Of a DNA stretch of 64,000 nt, positions 45,456 to 56,372 are shown piece after piece (the first letter of the stretch is position 1; every line of letters starts with the position of its first letter). The translations under genes and the position numbers were made by a program. Location: contig JADCLP010000001.1 in assembly GCA_014983025.1 (NCBI GenBank), forward strand, positions 186,001 to 250,000, written 5' to 3'. This stretch comes from Erythrobacteraceae bacterium E2-1 Yellow Sea (GTDB lineage: Bacteria > Pseudomonadota > Alphaproteobacteria > Sphingomonadales > Sphingomonadaceae). The notes beneath the pieces were generated by a model that saw only the letters and a program-made list of their open reading frames with translations, had not been told where the DNA came from and ran no database searches.

Positions 45456-47110
45456 CAGTTTTCCTCGCCCAGCATGATCACCTTTACCTGCGGCTTTTTA
45501 CCGGACCACCGCTGTGCTGCACGGCGGGCTGCAAGTCTTGCCGCTTCGTGTCGCGCAGCAGGATCACCTGCATCGCGTACGCGTAATTTGGTGATGGCTG
45601 CTTTCACGTCTTCACGCGCTTCTGCAAGGAAATCACCCATATCCTCTTCCAGAGGCAGGCCGATGCTGTCGATATCGACTTCACCACGCTGGCCCAGAAC
45701 CACCATCAGCAACCCGTCACGCGCCATGCGGCGGCGCATGGTGATTGCTTCTCCATCAGCAGGCGCAATAATATCGCCATCAAGTACGAGCCGGCCCGAG
45801 CGCACCTCTGCCAGCTTGCCAGGTGAACCAGGGGCAAGGCGCACTATTTCGCCATTCTTCTGGACAATTGCGGCAGGTATACCTTTACGGCGGCCCAGCT
45901 TTGCCTGTTCCTGCATATGTCGCATTTCGCCATGCACAGGCACCAGCAAACTGGGGCGCAGCCAGCCATAAAGTGCTTCCAGCTCTGGCCTGCCCGGGTG
46001 CCCTGAAACGTGGATCTCGCTCTGGCGGTCAGTCACCATGGTAATTCCGCGGGCCGCCAGCTGGTTCTGCACCCGCCCGATGGCCAATTCATTGCCAGGT
46101 ATCTGGCGACTGGAAAACAGCACTACGTCACCGGGCACCAGTTCGATCGGATGTGTCCCTTCAGCGACCCTTGCCAGAGCCGCACGTGGCTCACCCTGCC
46201 CACCGGTGGCAATGATCAGCACCTGTCCGCGTGGCAGACCCATGGCGGTGTCAAAATCCACCGTATCCGGGAAATCCTGCAAATAGCCTGTATCTTGTGC
46301 CACCGCGATGATGCGGTCGAGTGAACGGCCGGCGACGCATAATTTGCGGCCAGTCTCTCGCGCCACATCGCCCAAGGTTTGCAAACGTGCGACATTGGAT
46401 GCGAAGGTTGTAACCAGTACACGCTTGCCCGTGTGACGTGCCACCTCCTCCATCAGTCCGCGATAAACCGCGCCTTCTGATCCACTGGGGTTGGGATTGA
46501 AGACATTGGTGGAATCACACACCAGCGCATGAACGCCGGCATCGCCAATGGCGATCAGTTCTTCCTCTGATGTTGGCTGCCCGATGATCGGTTCTTCATC
46601 CAGCTTCCAGTCACCAGTGTGGAAGATGCAGCCATAGGGCGTATCGATCAGCAGGGCATTGCCCTCTGCAATGGAGTGCGCCAGCGGGACATAAGTGATC
46701 TTGAACGGGCCCAGTGCGAATTCGCCGTGATCATCCTCGATCACGTTCAGTTCCACCTCACGCGTGATACCGGCTTCATCCAGCTTGCGTAACACCAGAT
46801 CTGCAGTGAACGGCGTGGCGTAAAGCGGAACGCCTAGTTCTGCGGCGAAATATGGGACCGCGCCAATATGGTCCTCATGCGCATGGGTCAGGACGATACC
46901 AACCAGGTCATCCGATCTTTCCTCGATGAATTCCAGATCGGCGAAAACCAGTTCAACGCCCGGATATTGATCGCCCGAAAAGGTCATGCCCAGATCGACC
47001 ATCAGCCATTTCCCGTTACAACCATAAAGGTTGACGTTCATGCCAATTTCGCCCGATCCGCCGAGTGCCAGGAACAGCAATTCCTGTTCAGGGGTGAAGT
47101 CTTTTTTCAT
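45455..47110 (-). CDS. rnj: Ribonuclease J
   Basis: Metallo-beta-lactamase/beta-CASP ribonuclease with 5'-3' exonuclease and endonuclease activity in mRNA decay and rRNA maturation. The 551-residue protein has LALGGSGEIGMNVNLYG, the metal motif LTHAHEDHIGAV, the HTGDWKLDEEP segment, VLIIATGGQGEPRAAL and the VHGEMRHMQEQ beta-CASP motif. It follows coaX by six bases. Association with nuoN-birA is a frequent alphaproteobacterial order. Confidence 0.95.
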   Translation of the reverse strand: MKKDFTPEQELLFLALGGSGEIGMNVNLYGCNGKWLMVDLGMTFSGDQYPGVELVFADLEFIEERSDDLVGIVLTHAHEDHIGAVPYFAAELGVPLYATPFTADLVLRKLDEAGITREVELNVIEDDHGEFALGPFKITYVPLAHSIAEGNALLIDTPYGCIFHTGDWKLDEEPIIGQPTSEEELIAIGDAGVHALVCDSTNVFNPNPSGSEGAVYRGLMEEVARHTGKRVLVTTFASNVARLQTLGDVARETGRKLCVAGRSLDRIIAVAQDTGYLQDFPDTVDFDTAMGLPRGQVLIIATGGQGEPRAALARVAEGTHPIELVPGDVVLFSSRQIPGNELAIGRVQNQLAARGITMVTDRQSEIHVSGHPGRPELEALYGWLRPSLLVPVHGEMRHMQEQAKLGRRKGIPAAIVQKNGEIVRLAPGSPGKLAEVRSGRLVLDGDIIAPADGEAITMRRRMARDGLLMVVLGQRGEVDIDSIGLPLEEDMGDFLAEAREDVKAAITKLRVRDAGDPAARHEAARLAARRAAQRWSGKKPQVKVIMLGEEN

Positions 47111-47116
47111 GTATTT

Positions 47117-47893
47117 TTATGCGGCGGCGCGATTGGCCAGCAGCGCCAGTCCTTCCAAAGTTAAATCAGCGTCTACCGCATCAAAAATATCAGTTTTCTC
47201 ATCGAACAGTACCGCCAGGCCACCTGTCGCAATGACTTTGGCTGGGCGGCCAATTTCGTCACGCATACGCTGGATCAACCCTTCCATCATCGCGACATAG
47301 CCCCAGAATACGCCGATCAGCATCTGATCTTCTGTATTGCGACCGATCACACTGGTATTTTGGGGCGCACGGATGGCAATACGCGGTAATTTTGCAGTGT
47401 TACCAACCAAGGCATCGAGCGACAAATTGATCCCAGGCGCGATAATTCCACCCTTATAAGCACCTGTAAAATCAACTGCATCAAAAGTGGTCGCGGTTCC
47501 GAAATCAACCACAATTAGGTCACCATCATATTTGGCATGGGCAGCAATGGTATTCAGCGCACGATCTGCGCCCAGCGATCCTGGCTCGTCCACATCAATT
47601 ACCAGCCCCCAATCGGCTGCACCCTGACCGGCAATCAACGGCGTCACGCCAAAATATTTTTCTGCCAGTATGGTCAGGTTATGGACTGCACGCGGCACCA
47701 CAGCGCCCACGATAACCTGCTTAATCTGGCTGCGATCGATCCCTTCGATCTGCATCAATTGCAGAAGCCATACGGCGTATTCATCACCCGTGCGGCGTGG
47801 ATCGGTGGCTATACGCCAGCGTGCCTTGATCTGATCGCCGTCAAACAGAGCAAAAACCACATTGGTGTTACCGACATCGGCAGCAAGAAGCAT
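47117..47893 (-). CDS. coaX: Type III pantothenate kinase
   Basis: First enzyme of coenzyme A synthesis, ASKHA-fold type that is not feedback-inhibited by CoA. The 258-residue protein begins [19 protein letters not shown] (phosphate loop) and has [42 protein letters not shown] and [12 protein letters not shown], all CoaX motifs. It lies between birA and rnj with gaps of ten and six bases. Confidence 0.95.
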   Translation of the reverse strand: MLLAADVGNTNVVFALFDGDQIKARWRIATDPRRTGDEYAVWLLQLMQIEGIDRSQIKQVIVGAVVPRAVHNLTILAEKYFGVTPLIAGQGAADWGLVIDVDEPGSLGADRALNTIAAHAKYDGDLIVVDFGTATTFDAVDFTGAYKGGIIAPGINLSLDALVGNTAKLPRIAIRAPQNTSVIGRNTEDQMLIGVFWGYVAMMEGLIQRMRDEIGRPAKVIATGGLAVLFDEKTDIFDAVDADLTLEGLALLANRAAA

Positions 47894-47903
47894 ATGTGTG
47901 TCC

Positions 47904-48614
47904 TTAACCCAGCATCACATCGCCGGCATGGATGGCACGGGTAGACCCATCCGCCAAGCGCATCAACAGCGCGCCATCATCATTCAGGCCAACAAATTCA
48001 CCCGTCTGCTGCGTTCCTGATGCATCATGCACTGTAATTGGTGTTCCCGATGGATGGGCAGCGGCTGCCCAACGCCGAAACATTGGATCGGTCCCGAACT
48101 GTCGCCAGCGCTGCAATTCCTGGTCAAAACTTTGCGCAACACGCGCTGCAAAATCTTCTAAATCCGGTGCTGGGGCAATATCCGCCAATGCAACTGTCTG
48201 GCGATCCGGCAGGTCTGGTGCCTGCCGCAAATTCACGCCGATTCCAATGATCACAGCTTTACTAACCGATTCCAGTAGAATCCCGCTCAGTTTGGCCCCG
48301 CCCAAAAGCAGGTCATTGGGCCATTTAAGCATCAGCCGGTTCGGATCTGGGCAATAAGGCAGTACGGCTTCGTAAACAGCCAGACCGGCCATCAATGCCA
48401 ATGAAGCAGGTGCAGGATCGGTTGCGTGGCAATGGACCACGGTAGAGCCCATGAAATTGCCCACCCCGTCAAACCATTCACGCCCCTGCCGCCCCCGCCC
48501 GGCAATTTGTCGCCTGGCAACCAGCCATTCCCCTTCTGGAATGAATTCAGCAGATTTCAGGCGCGCAACCAGATCGGCATTGGTTGATCCAGCTTCTTCG
48601 ACAAAGCGGATCAC
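47904..48614 (-). CDS. birA: Biotin--[acetyl-CoA carboxylase] ligase
   Basis: Attaches biotin to the carboxyl carrier protein. The 236-residue single-function form lacks the N-terminal DNA-binding domain of E. coli BirA, so it should not repress transcription. Motifs: [11 protein letters not shown], the biotinyl-AMP loop [30 protein letters not shown] and IGIGVNL. It overlaps the nuoN stop by four bases. Confidence 0.94.
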   Translation of the reverse strand: MIRFVEEAGSTNADLVARLKSAEFIPEGEWLVARRQIAGRGRQGREWFDGVGNFMGSTVVHCHATDPAPASLALMAGLAVYEAVLPYCPDPNRLMLKWPNDLLLGGAKLSGILLESVSKAVIIGIGVNLRQAPDLPDRQTVALADIAPAPDLEDFAARVAQSFDQELQRWRQFGTDPMFRRWAAAAHPSGTPITVHDASGTQQTGEFVGLNDDGALLMRLADGSTRAIHAGDVMLG

Positions 48615-50074
48615 ATCAATGGGAACAGTGCCGTGGCAGCCTTGTCCGCCAGATCACCCAAGGATGGGGTCAGCAGATAACCGAGTGGTGATATCAGCAA
48701 GGCGCAGATGCCCAGAATGGCCCAATGCCCTGCCCCGCTCTTACCCGTAACCACGCCAGCAGGTTCATCAAAGAACATCACCTTGACGAATTTGATGTAA
48801 TAAAACGCGCCGATCACGCTGGCGGCAATGGCTATGGCACCCAGCGCCACCATGCCTGCTTCCACTGTCGCCTGGAAGACCACAACCTTGCCCCAGAAAC
48901 CCAGCAGCGGAGGAATGCCCGCCAGGCTGAACATCAACATCAGCAGGGCCCATGCCAACAAGGGCCGAGTGGTGGAAAGCCCGGCCACATCAGCAAATGT
49001 CTCATACAGATTGCCCGCATCATCACGCAGCATCAGCAGGGCGACAAAGCTGCCCAGCGACATCGCGACATAGATGGCAAGATAAACCAGCATCGCGCTG
49101 GCCCCCGCGGCATTGGCCACGGCCAAACCCAGCAGAATGAAGCCGACGTTATTGATCGATGAATACGCAAGCAGTCGCTTGAGGTTCTGCTGCCCGATTG
49201 CACCCAGCGCTCCGACAATAATCGATGCGAGCGAAGCGAAAATCACGATCTGGCGCCATGCATCGGCCTGGCTGCCAAACACGTCCAGCGCCACACGCGC
49301 AGTCAATGCAATGGCCGCAACCTTGGGCGCAGTGGCAAAGAATGTTGTGACCGGGGTTGGCGCACCTTCATACACGTCCGGCGTCCACATATGGAACGGC
49401 ACCGCCGAAATCTTGAAAGCTAGGCCAGCCAGCACAAAGACAAGGCCAAACAGCTCGCCAGTAGACATGTCGCCCGCAAGAGCTGCTTGCACCACGGTGA
49501 AGCTGGTGCCGCCGCTAAAGCCGTATAGAAGGCTGATGCCATAGAGCAGGATGCCGCTGGCAAGCCCACCCAGCACAAAATATTTGAGACCCGCTTCCGC
49601 AGATTTGCCTTCTGTCCGCAGGATGGATGCCATCACATAGGCAGCGAGGCTGTTGAGCTCCAGACCTACATAGAGCGTCAGGAAATCGCTGGCCGATACC
49701 ATGATGCTCATGCCCAAAGTGGCGAGCAGAACAAGGATCGGATATTCCGCCCTCATGGCGCGCAGACGCTCGAAATAAGTCGGCGCAACGATCAGGCAAC
49801 CAATCGCGGCGAGATAAATCAGCGCCTTGGCAAAAGCAGCAAAGGCATCTGCGCGGAACAGATCGCCAAAGGCTTGGGTTTGCGGACCAACCGCACCATC
49901 ATGCAGCGTGGGCACCAGCAAAATACCAGCCACAAACAGCACGGCAACAGCCAACCAGCTGACCAGGCGTGCGGATTTTTCCTCACCCCAGGCAGCAATC
50001 AGCAGCAACACCAGGCTGGAAATGCCGATCAGCAGCTCTGGCCGAACCAGAGCGAAGGAAGCATTGTAATCCAT
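48611..50074 (-). CDS. nuoN: NADH-quinone oxidoreductase subunit N
   Basis: Antiporter-like proton-pumping subunit of complex I in the membrane arm. The 487-residue protein has about 14 hydrophobic helices with the conserved charged residues of the family (e.g. the YFVLGGLASGILLYGISLLYG helix with preceding Lys, AFKISAVPFHMWTPDVYEGAP). It is the last nuo gene; its stop overlaps birA, and its start overlaps the nuoM stop by one base. Confidence 0.96.
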   Translation of the reverse strand: MDYNASFALVRPELLIGISSLVLLLIAAWGEEKSARLVSWLAVAVLFVAGILLVPTLHDGAVGPQTQAFGDLFRADAFAAFAKALIYLAAIGCLIVAPTYFERLRAMRAEYPILVLLATLGMSIMVSASDFLTLYVGLELNSLAAYVMASILRTEGKSAEAGLKYFVLGGLASGILLYGISLLYGFSGGTSFTVVQAALAGDMSTGELFGLVFVLAGLAFKISAVPFHMWTPDVYEGAPTPVTTFFATAPKVAAIALTARVALDVFGSQADAWRQIVIFASLASIIVGALGAIGQQNLKRLLAYSSINNVGFILLGLAVANAAGASAMLVYLAIYVAMSLGSFVALLMLRDDAGNLYETFADVAGLSTTRPLLAWALLMLMFSLAGIPPLLGFWGKVVVFQATVEAGMVALGAIAIAASVIGAFYYIKFVKVMFFDEPAGVVTGKSGAGHWAILGICALLISPLGYLLTPSLGDLADKAATALFPLM

Positions 50075-51627
50075 CAGTGGGCTCCCTCCTCGCCCGGCTC
50101 TTCATGATGAGCAATTTCATTGGCAATTTTACCTGTCGGCGTGCCGATTTTCAGCTGGCTATCGCTTTCCGGCGCAGCACGGGCAATTCGCGCATCCAGC
50201 GCAGCAATATCTGCGCGCATCGGGGCAAGGAAGCTTTCTGGATACACACCCATCCACAGTACGGCAGCAGCGATTGGGGCCAGCATGGCCCATTCACGTG
50301 CATTCAGGTCCGGCATGGCTGCCGCATCAGCATTCTTCTGTTCGCCAAAGGCAACGCGGCGATAGAGATAGAGCATATAGGCCGCACCCAGGATGATGCC
50401 CGTGGTGCAGACCAGCGCCACGAAGGTCGAAATCTGATAGATGCCAGCCAGCGCCAGAAATTCTCCGATAAAGTTGCTGGTACCCGGCAAGCCGACACTC
50501 GCCATAGTGAACAGCATGAAGAACAGCGCATATTTAGGCATGTTGATGCTCAGCCCACCATAACGGTTGATCTCACGCGTATGCAGGCGGTCGTAAATCA
50601 CGCCGACGCACAGGAATAGCGCGCCCGAGACCAGACCGTGACCCAGCATCACCATCATCGCGCCTTCCAGCCCCTGCACATTAAAGGCGAAGAGGCCAAC
50701 CGTCACAATCGCCATATGCGCGACCGATGAATAGGCAATCAGCTTCTTCATGTCGGACTGCACCAGCGCGACTAGCGAAGTATAGACCACCGCCACCATC
50801 GACAGGGCAAAGACCAGCCAGGCAAATTGCGCGCTTGCCTCTGGGAACATGGGCAGGCTGAAACGGATAAAGCCGTAACCGCCCATCTTCAGCAGCACGC
50901 CCGCCAGAATCACAGAGCCTGCCGTAGGTGCTTGAACGTGGGCATCTGGCAACCAGGTGTGGACCGGCCACATCGGCATTTTCACGGCAAAGCTGGCGAA
51001 GAATGCCAGCCACAGCCAGGTTTGGGCGCTGGCCGGGAAATCATACTGCATCAGCGTGGGAATATCGGTCGTCCCAGCCTGCTGAATCATCCAGAAAATG
51101 GCGATCAGCATCAGCACCGAACCCAGCAGCGTATAGAGGAAGAATTTGTAGCTGGCGTAAATGCGGTTATCGCCGCCCCAAACACCGATGATCAGATACA
51201 TCGGGATCAGGCCTGCTTCGAACATGATGTAGAACAGGAAGATATCCTGCGCCGCAAACACGCCAATCATCAGCAATTCCATGACCAGGAATGCGGCCAT
51301 GTACTCGCTGACGCGCTTGGTAACAGATTCCCAGCTGGCAAGGATGCAGATGGGCATCAGGAACACTGTCAGCATGATCAGCGTCAGCGCGATGCCATCA
51401 ATACCCAACGCATAGCTAAAGCCGGAAAAGACATTCGCCTTTTCAACAAATTGCCATTGCGCGCCGCCAATATCGTAACTGCACCACAGCACCACGCCGA
51501 GCGCGAAGTCGATCAGCGTCGCTACCAGCGCCACCATGCGTGCAGTGCGCGCATCGACAAGGAAACAGGCCATCGCCGCCAGCAACGGCACCAGCAGCAT
51601 TACGGAAAGGATGGGAAAACCGTCCAT
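50074..51627 (-). CDS. nuoM: NADH-quinone oxidoreductase subunit M
   Basis: Antiporter-like subunit of complex I, 517 residues, polytopic. Family signatures are FMLMEL-type acidic helix ([14 protein letters not shown]), [17 protein letters not shown], the [31 protein letters not shown] stretch (key Lys and His) and [15 protein letters not shown]. Overlaps nuoN and nuoL by one base each. Confidence 0.96.
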   Translation of the reverse strand: MDGFPILSVMLLVPLLAAMACFLVDARTARMVALVATLIDFALGVVLWCSYDIGGAQWQFVEKANVFSGFSYALGIDGIALTLIMLTVFLMPICILASWESVTKRVSEYMAAFLVMELLMIGVFAAQDIFLFYIMFEAGLIPMYLIIGVWGGDNRIYASYKFFLYTLLGSVLMLIAIFWMIQQAGTTDIPTLMQYDFPASAQTWLWLAFFASFAVKMPMWPVHTWLPDAHVQAPTAGSVILAGVLLKMGGYGFIRFSLPMFPEASAQFAWLVFALSMVAVVYTSLVALVQSDMKKLIAYSSVAHMAIVTVGLFAFNVQGLEGAMMVMLGHGLVSGALFLCVGVIYDRLHTREINRYGGLSINMPKYALFFMLFTMASVGLPGTSNFIGEFLALAGIYQISTFVALVCTTGIILGAAYMLYLYRRVAFGEQKNADAAAMPDLNAREWAMLAPIAAAVLWMGVYPESFLAPMRADIAALDARIARAAPESDSQLKIGTPTGKIANEIAHHEEPGEEGAH

Positions 51628-53618
51628 CAGAATAGTACCCAGGTGATGGCGGCGACCAGGCCCAACAGCATGATCAACGCGTAACTATAGAGATATCCGG
51701 ACTGCACTTTCTTGGCGACCAATGCGCCCTGTGCGACCACCCAGGCAACGCCATTGGGGCCAAAGCGGTCAATCGTGCCGACATCACCCTTCTGCCAGAA
51801 CTGGCGGCCCAGCCAGAAAGCGGGTTTGACGAACAGCACATTATAGAGCTCGTCAAAATACCACTTGTTGTAAACAAAGCGGTGAACGAGGCGGAACTGC
51901 ACCACAAACTTGCCCGGAATGCTGGTGTTCCTAATATAGGCCCAATATGCACCCAGCAGGCCCGTGACCATCACGATGAAGGCGGCATATTTCACCAGAA
52001 CCGGCACACCATGCATCGCGTGGATCAGCCCTTCATTATAGAAAATCGCGCCATTCCAGAAAGCTTCACTGTCGAGGAAGGTCGGCGCAAAAACCTGACC
52101 TGCCAGCACCGCGCCGACTGACAGCACGCCCAGCGGGATCAGCATGGAAACCGGACTTTCATGCGGGTGATAGCCACCTGTGGTATCTTCCCCTGCCTGT
52201 TCCGGTGTCTTGTGAACCGAATGCTGGATATGCTCGCTTTCAATCCAGCGCGGCTTGCCCCAGAATGTCAGGAACATCAGGCGCCAGCTGTAAAAGCTGG
52301 TCAGCAGTGCGGCAAACACACCCATCCAGAATGCAAACTGTCCCAGATCAGTGCCGCGTGCATAGGCGACTTCGATAATCGCATCCTTCGACCAGAAACC
52401 GGCAAAGCCGATATGCAGGTCGTATATGCCCACACCGGTGATTGCCAGCGTGCCCATCATCATGGCCCAGAATGTCAGCGGGATGTGCTTACGCAGCCCG
52501 CCATAATAACGCATATCCTGTTCATGATGCATGGCGTGGATGACAGAGCCTGCCCCCAGGAACAGCAGCGCCTTGAAAAAGGCGTGCGTGTACAGGTGGA
52601 ACATTGCCCCGCCATAGGCACCAACGCCCGCAGCGAAGAACATGTAACCCAGCTGTGAACAGGTGGAATAGGCGATAACGCGTTTGATATCCCACTGTGT
52701 GGTGCCGATTGTCGCCGCGAAAAAACAGGTTGCAGCACCTATAAAGGTGACGAGACCCAAGGCCACTGGTGCAGCTTCAAACATGGGCGACAGACGGCAA
52801 ACCATGAACACGCCAGCGGTCACCATGGTGGCGGCGTGAATAAGTGCGGAAACCGGTGTCGGGCCCTCCATTGCGTCAGGCAACCATGTGTGCAGGCCCA
52901 ACTGTGCAGATTTACCCATCGCGCCGATAAACAGCAGGATGCACAGGATATCCATCGTGTGCATGCGATAGCCCAGGAAGCCGATTGTCGCGCCGGTCAT
53001 GCCGGGTGCAGCCTCCAGAATTTCAGGGATCGACGTGGTCTGGAACACCATCCAAGTACCGAAAATGCCCAGCATGAAGCCAAGGTCACCCACGCGGTTG
53101 ACCACAAAGGCCTTGATCGCGGCGGCGCAGGCGCTGGGTTTCTTGAACCAGAAACCGATCAGCAGGTATGACGCAAGCCCCACCCCTTCCCAGCCGAAGA
53201 ACATCTGGACGAGGTTATCGGCCGTCACCAGCATCAGCATGGCGAAAGTGAATAGGCTGAGATAGGCGAAGAAGCGCGGTTGATCCGGATCTTCATCCAT
53301 ATAGCCCCAGCTATAAAGATGGACGAGCGCGGAAACGCTGGTGATCACCACCAACATCACGGCGGTCAGCGTATCGACCCGCAGCGCCCAATCAAAAGTG
53401 AGCGTGCCGGATTTCACCCAGGTCAGCACCGGTACAACGCCAGCTTCCGCTGTGCCACCGACAAAGCCGAGGAAGATCGGCCAGCTCAATGCGCAGGAAA
53501 TGAACAGTGCGCCTGTGGTGATCGATTTCGCAAAAACGCTGGGCGCGGCCTTGTTGGTCAGCCCGGCGACAATCGCCGCCAGCAGCGGCAGGAACACGAT
53601 GAAGAGGATGGATTGCAC
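51627..53618 (-). CDS. nuoL: NADH-quinone oxidoreductase subunit L
   Basis: Distal antiporter-like subunit of complex I, 663 residues, with the long lateral C-terminal helix expected for NuoL. Motifs: [19 protein letters not shown] (key Glu), [33 protein letters not shown] and [20 protein letters not shown]. Six bases separate it from nuoK. Confidence 0.96.
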   Translation of the reverse strand: MQSILFIVFLPLLAAIVAGLTNKAAPSVFAKSITTGALFISCALSWPIFLGFVGGTAEAGVVPVLTWVKSGTLTFDWALRVDTLTAVMLVVITSVSALVHLYSWGYMDEDPDQPRFFAYLSLFTFAMLMLVTADNLVQMFFGWEGVGLASYLLIGFWFKKPSACAAAIKAFVVNRVGDLGFMLGIFGTWMVFQTTSIPEILEAAPGMTGATIGFLGYRMHTMDILCILLFIGAMGKSAQLGLHTWLPDAMEGPTPVSALIHAATMVTAGVFMVCRLSPMFEAAPVALGLVTFIGAATCFFAATIGTTQWDIKRVIAYSTCSQLGYMFFAAGVGAYGGAMFHLYTHAFFKALLFLGAGSVIHAMHHEQDMRYYGGLRKHIPLTFWAMMMGTLAITGVGIYDLHIGFAGFWSKDAIIEVAYARGTDLGQFAFWMGVFAALLTSFYSWRLMFLTFWGKPRWIESEHIQHSVHKTPEQAGEDTTGGYHPHESPVSMLIPLGVLSVGAVLAGQVFAPTFLDSEAFWNGAIFYNEGLIHAMHGVPVLVKYAAFIVMVTGLLGAYWAYIRNTSIPGKFVVQFRLVHRFVYNKWYFDELYNVLFVKPAFWLGRQFWQKGDVGTIDRFGPNGVAWVVAQGALVAKKVQSGYLYSYALIMLLGLVAAITWVLF

Positions 53619-53624
53619 TTTGCC

Positions 53625-53930
53625 TTATCCCTTCATCTGATGCGCGTCGTCGACGGCAATGGTGCCGCGACTGCGGAAATAGATCACCAGAATGGCCAGC
53701 CCGATGGCGGCCTCCGCCGCGGCGACGGTCAACACCATCATCGCAAAGATCTGACCGATCAGATCGCCCATGAAGGCGCTGAAGGCGACGAGGTTGATGT
53801 TCACCGACAGCAGGATCAGCTCAATCGCCATCAGGATCACGATCACATTCTTGCGATTGAGGAAAATGCCCAGCACGCCCAGCACGAACAGGGCCGCGCT
53901 GACGGTGACATAATGTTCGATGCCAATCAC
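53625..53930 (-). CDS. nuoK: NADH-quinone oxidoreductase subunit K
   Basis: A 101-residue subunit with three hydrophobic helices. It carries the two buried Glu residues of the family, in [20 protein letters not shown] and [13 protein letters not shown], which form part of the proton path. Its start overlaps nuoJ by four bases. Confidence 0.96.
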   Translation of the reverse strand: MIGIEHYVTVSAALFVLGVLGIFLNRKNVIVILMAIELILLSVNINLVAFSAFMGDLIGQIFAMMVLTVAAAEAAIGLAILVIYFRSRGTIAVDDAHQMKG

Positions 53931-54550
53931 AGATCGACCCCCTTGCCCACTTCCGGCTGTTTCATCACCGTTGCATCTTCCGGGCGACGCATGACCTGAC
54001 GGGTGATATTCTGATGCGAACGTGCGCCGTCTGGCCGCTTGCGATGCGTCAGCACAATGGCACCGATCATGGCGACCAGCAAAACCAGACCAGCCAGTTC
54101 GAAGATCGCCAGATAACGCCCGTAAAGCAGCGCCCCGATGGCGGCGATATTGCTTTCAGCGCCTGTTGCAGCGGCCGCCGCATCTGCCGTGCCCAGCGTG
54201 ATATGCCCCTGGTTCCAGGCGACTATGCCAACGAACAGTTCCACGAACAGGATCAGCGCGATCAGCATGCCCAGCGGGAAATTCTTGATAAAGCCCGCGC
54301 GCAGCTCGGCAAAGTCAATGTCCAGCATCATCACCACGAACAGGAACAACACGGCGACCGCGCCGACATAGACGATCACCAGCAGCATGGCGATGAATTC
54401 GGCACCGACCAGCACCATCAGGCCAGCAGCGTTGAAGAAGGCCAGGATCAGCCAGAGGACCGAATGGACCGGGTTGCGCGCCATGATCACCATCACGGCG
54501 CTGGCGATCATCAGTCCTGCAAACAGGTAGAAGGCGATTGCTTGAATCAT
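53927..54550 (-). CDS. nuoJ: NADH-quinone oxidoreductase subunit J
   Basis: Membrane-arm subunit of complex I, 207 residues with five hydrophobic helices. The third contains the [27 protein letters not shown] stretch with the pi-bulge Tyr-Val-Gly-Ala-Val that links quinone chemistry to pumping. A soluble, Lys/Arg-rich tail follows. The gap to nuoI is 12 bases. Confidence 0.95.
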   Translation of the reverse strand: MIQAIAFYLFAGLMIASAVMVIMARNPVHSVLWLILAFFNAAGLMVLVGAEFIAMLLVIVYVGAVAVLFLFVVMMLDIDFAELRAGFIKNFPLGMLIALILFVELFVGIVAWNQGHITLGTADAAAAATGAESNIAAIGALLYGRYLAIFELAGLVLLVAMIGAIVLTHRKRPDGARSHQNITRQVMRRPEDATVMKQPEVGKGVDL

Positions 54551-54562
54551 CGTCGCGGCCCC

Positions 54563-55051
54563 CTATCGATACGGCGCATCGGCTTCAAGGTTCGCGGCAA
54601 TCGCCCGCTCCCACTTGTCACCATTGGCCAGCAATTTCGCCTTGTCATAGAGCAGTTCTTCATGCGTTTCAGTCGCATATTCGAAGTTCGGCCCTTCCAC
54701 GATGGCATCGACCGGGCAGGCTTCCTGGCAAAAGCCGCAGAAGATGCATTTGGTCATGTCGATATCGTAACGCGTGGTGCGGCGGCTGCCATCCTCGCGC
54801 GGTTCCGCTTCAATCGTGATCGCCTGCGCGGGGCAGATCGCCTCGCACAATTTGCACGCGATGCAGCGTTCTTCCCCATTGGGGTAACGGCGCAGCGCGT
54901 GTTCGCCACGGAAACGTGGAGACAGCGGGTTCTTTTCGAACGGATAGTTGATCGTCGCCTTGGGCTTGAAGAAATACTTCAGTGTCAGCGCATGCGCCTT
55001 CACAAATTCCCACAGGGTGAACGATTTGATGAGGTGGGCGACGGTGCTCAT
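54563..55051 (-). CDS. nuoI: NADH-quinone oxidoreductase subunit I
   Basis: Peripheral-arm subunit binding two [4Fe-4S] clusters (N6a, N6b). The 162-residue protein has both ferredoxin motifs, [16 protein letters not shown] and [16 protein letters not shown], and the N-terminal amphipathic [25 protein letters not shown] segment. It overlaps nuoH by four bases. Confidence 0.97.
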   Translation of the reverse strand: MSTVAHLIKSFTLWEFVKAHALTLKYFFKPKATINYPFEKNPLSPRFRGEHALRRYPNGEERCIACKLCEAICPAQAITIEAEPREDGSRRTTRYDIDMTKCIFCGFCQEACPVDAIVEGPNFEYATETHEELLYDKAKLLANGDKWERAIAANLEADAPYR

Positions 55052-56106
55052 GCGGCCGCCCCCCCGAAATGTCCGGTGGCCATCAGATATCCTGAAGTAA
55101 CGGCAACGAAAATCAGGCTCATCGGCAGGAACACCTTCCAGCCCAGCCGCATCAGCTGATCATAACGGTACCGCGGCACGGTCGCCATCACCCAGCTGAA
55201 CATGAAGAAGAAGAAGAACGCCTTCAGCAGCAGCCAGACGATGCCGGGGATGTAATAGAGCGGCGCCCAGTCAATCGGCGGCAGCCAGCCACCCCAGAAC
55301 AGCAGCGCATTCAGCATGCACATCAGCAGGATGTTGGCATATTCACCCAGCCAGAACAGCGCGAAGCTCATCGAGCTATATTCGGTCTGATACCCGGCGA
55401 CGAGTTCGGATTCTGCCTCGGTCAAATCGAACGGCACGCGTTGCGTTTCGGCGAGCGAGCTGATGAAGAACACCACCCACATCGGGAACAGCAGCGGGTG
55501 GACGACATAGGCGTTGATCACGCCAAGCCCGAAGCCCTCCTGCCCACGCACAATGTCATTCAGATTGAACGTGCCCGCAAACAGCACCACGCAGATCAGC
55601 ACAAAACCGATTGAAACTTCGTAAGAAATCATCTGCGCGGCGGAACGCATTGCGGAGAAGAACGGATATTTGGAGTTGGATGCCCACCCGCTCATCACAA
55701 TGCCGTAAACCGATAGCGAGCTGATCGCCAGAATATAGAGCAGGCCGACATTGATGTCCGCCAGCACAGCCTCTGCGCTGAAGGGGATCACCGCCCAAGC
55801 TGCCAGCGCCACGGTGAAGGTGACAATGGGGGCAAGGATGAAGATGCCCTTGTTCGCCGCGCTGGGGATGATGGTTTCCTGCAGGAACACCTTCAAACCA
55901 TCGGCAAAGCTTTGCAGCAGGCCGAACGGGCCGACCACATTGGGGCCGCGCCGCAAATTGATTGCCGCCCACACCTTACGGTCAACATAGATGATCATCG
56001 CCACCGCCAGCATCAGCGGCAGGGCAATCAGCAGAATGCCCGCAATGGTGGCAACGCTCCACGCCCATTCATAGCTCATGCCAAGTGACTGGAAGAACTC
56101 GGTCAT
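55048..56106 (-). CDS. nuoH: NADH-quinone oxidoreductase subunit H
   Basis: Membrane subunit forming much of the quinone chamber. The 352-residue protein has eight hydrophobic helices and the conserved loops [45 protein letters not shown] and [20 protein letters not shown]. Its start overlaps the stop of the small membrane protein gene upstream by four bases. Confidence 0.97.
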   Translation of the reverse strand: MTEFFQSLGMSYEWAWSVATIAGILLIALPLMLAVAMIIYVDRKVWAAINLRRGPNVVGPFGLLQSFADGLKVFLQETIIPSAANKGIFILAPIVTFTVALAAWAVIPFSAEAVLADINVGLLYILAISSLSVYGIVMSGWASNSKYPFFSAMRSAAQMISYEVSIGFVLICVVLFAGTFNLNDIVRGQEGFGLGVINAYVVHPLLFPMWVVFFISSLAETQRVPFDLTEAESELVAGYQTEYSSMSFALFWLGEYANILLMCMLNALLFWGGWLPPIDWAPLYYIPGIVWLLLKAFFFFFMFSWVMATVPRYRYDQLMRLGWKVFLPMSLIFVAVTSGYLMATGHFGGAAA

Positions 56107-56372
56107 TCGGCCGGTCCTTTCAACTTATCAAATATTGCTATGAGAACATGGATGATCGCGCCATTGGCAAGCAGATATGCAGCTTCCAAGAATGCCGAAT
56201 ACAGTGCCAACGACTTTTGATAGGCCATGATGCCTTCAAGGCTGGGATCCGGGTAGGTCATCATGTTGGACATTGAAACCCAAGAATTGCCGAGATTCCA
56301 AACGAGAAACACCACCGCGAGCGCATAAAACACATATGGCAGCCGCCGAACGAAATGAGGAAGCTTGGTCAT
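56103..56372 (-). CDS. Small membrane protein of unknown function inside the nuo operon
   Basis: An 89-residue protein with two hydrophobic stretches (about residues 12-32 and 57-80), separated by a loop with [18 protein letters not shown], and basic termini. It overlaps nuoG and nuoH by four bases each (ATGA), so it is translated with complex I. It is visibly more AT-rich than its neighbours. No standard nuo subunit corresponds to it; an accessory or assembly role is inference from position. Confidence 0.75.
   Translation of the reverse strand: MTKLPHFVRRLPYVFYALAVVFLVWNLGNSWVSMSNMMTYPDPSLEGIMAYQKSLALYSAFLEAAYLLANGAIIHVLIAIFDKLKGPAE

Noticed and set aside
54014..55159. 381-codon plus-strand frame over nuoJ, nuoI and nuoH
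   Set aside because: Antisense to three conserved complex I genes; composition reflects their codon bias.
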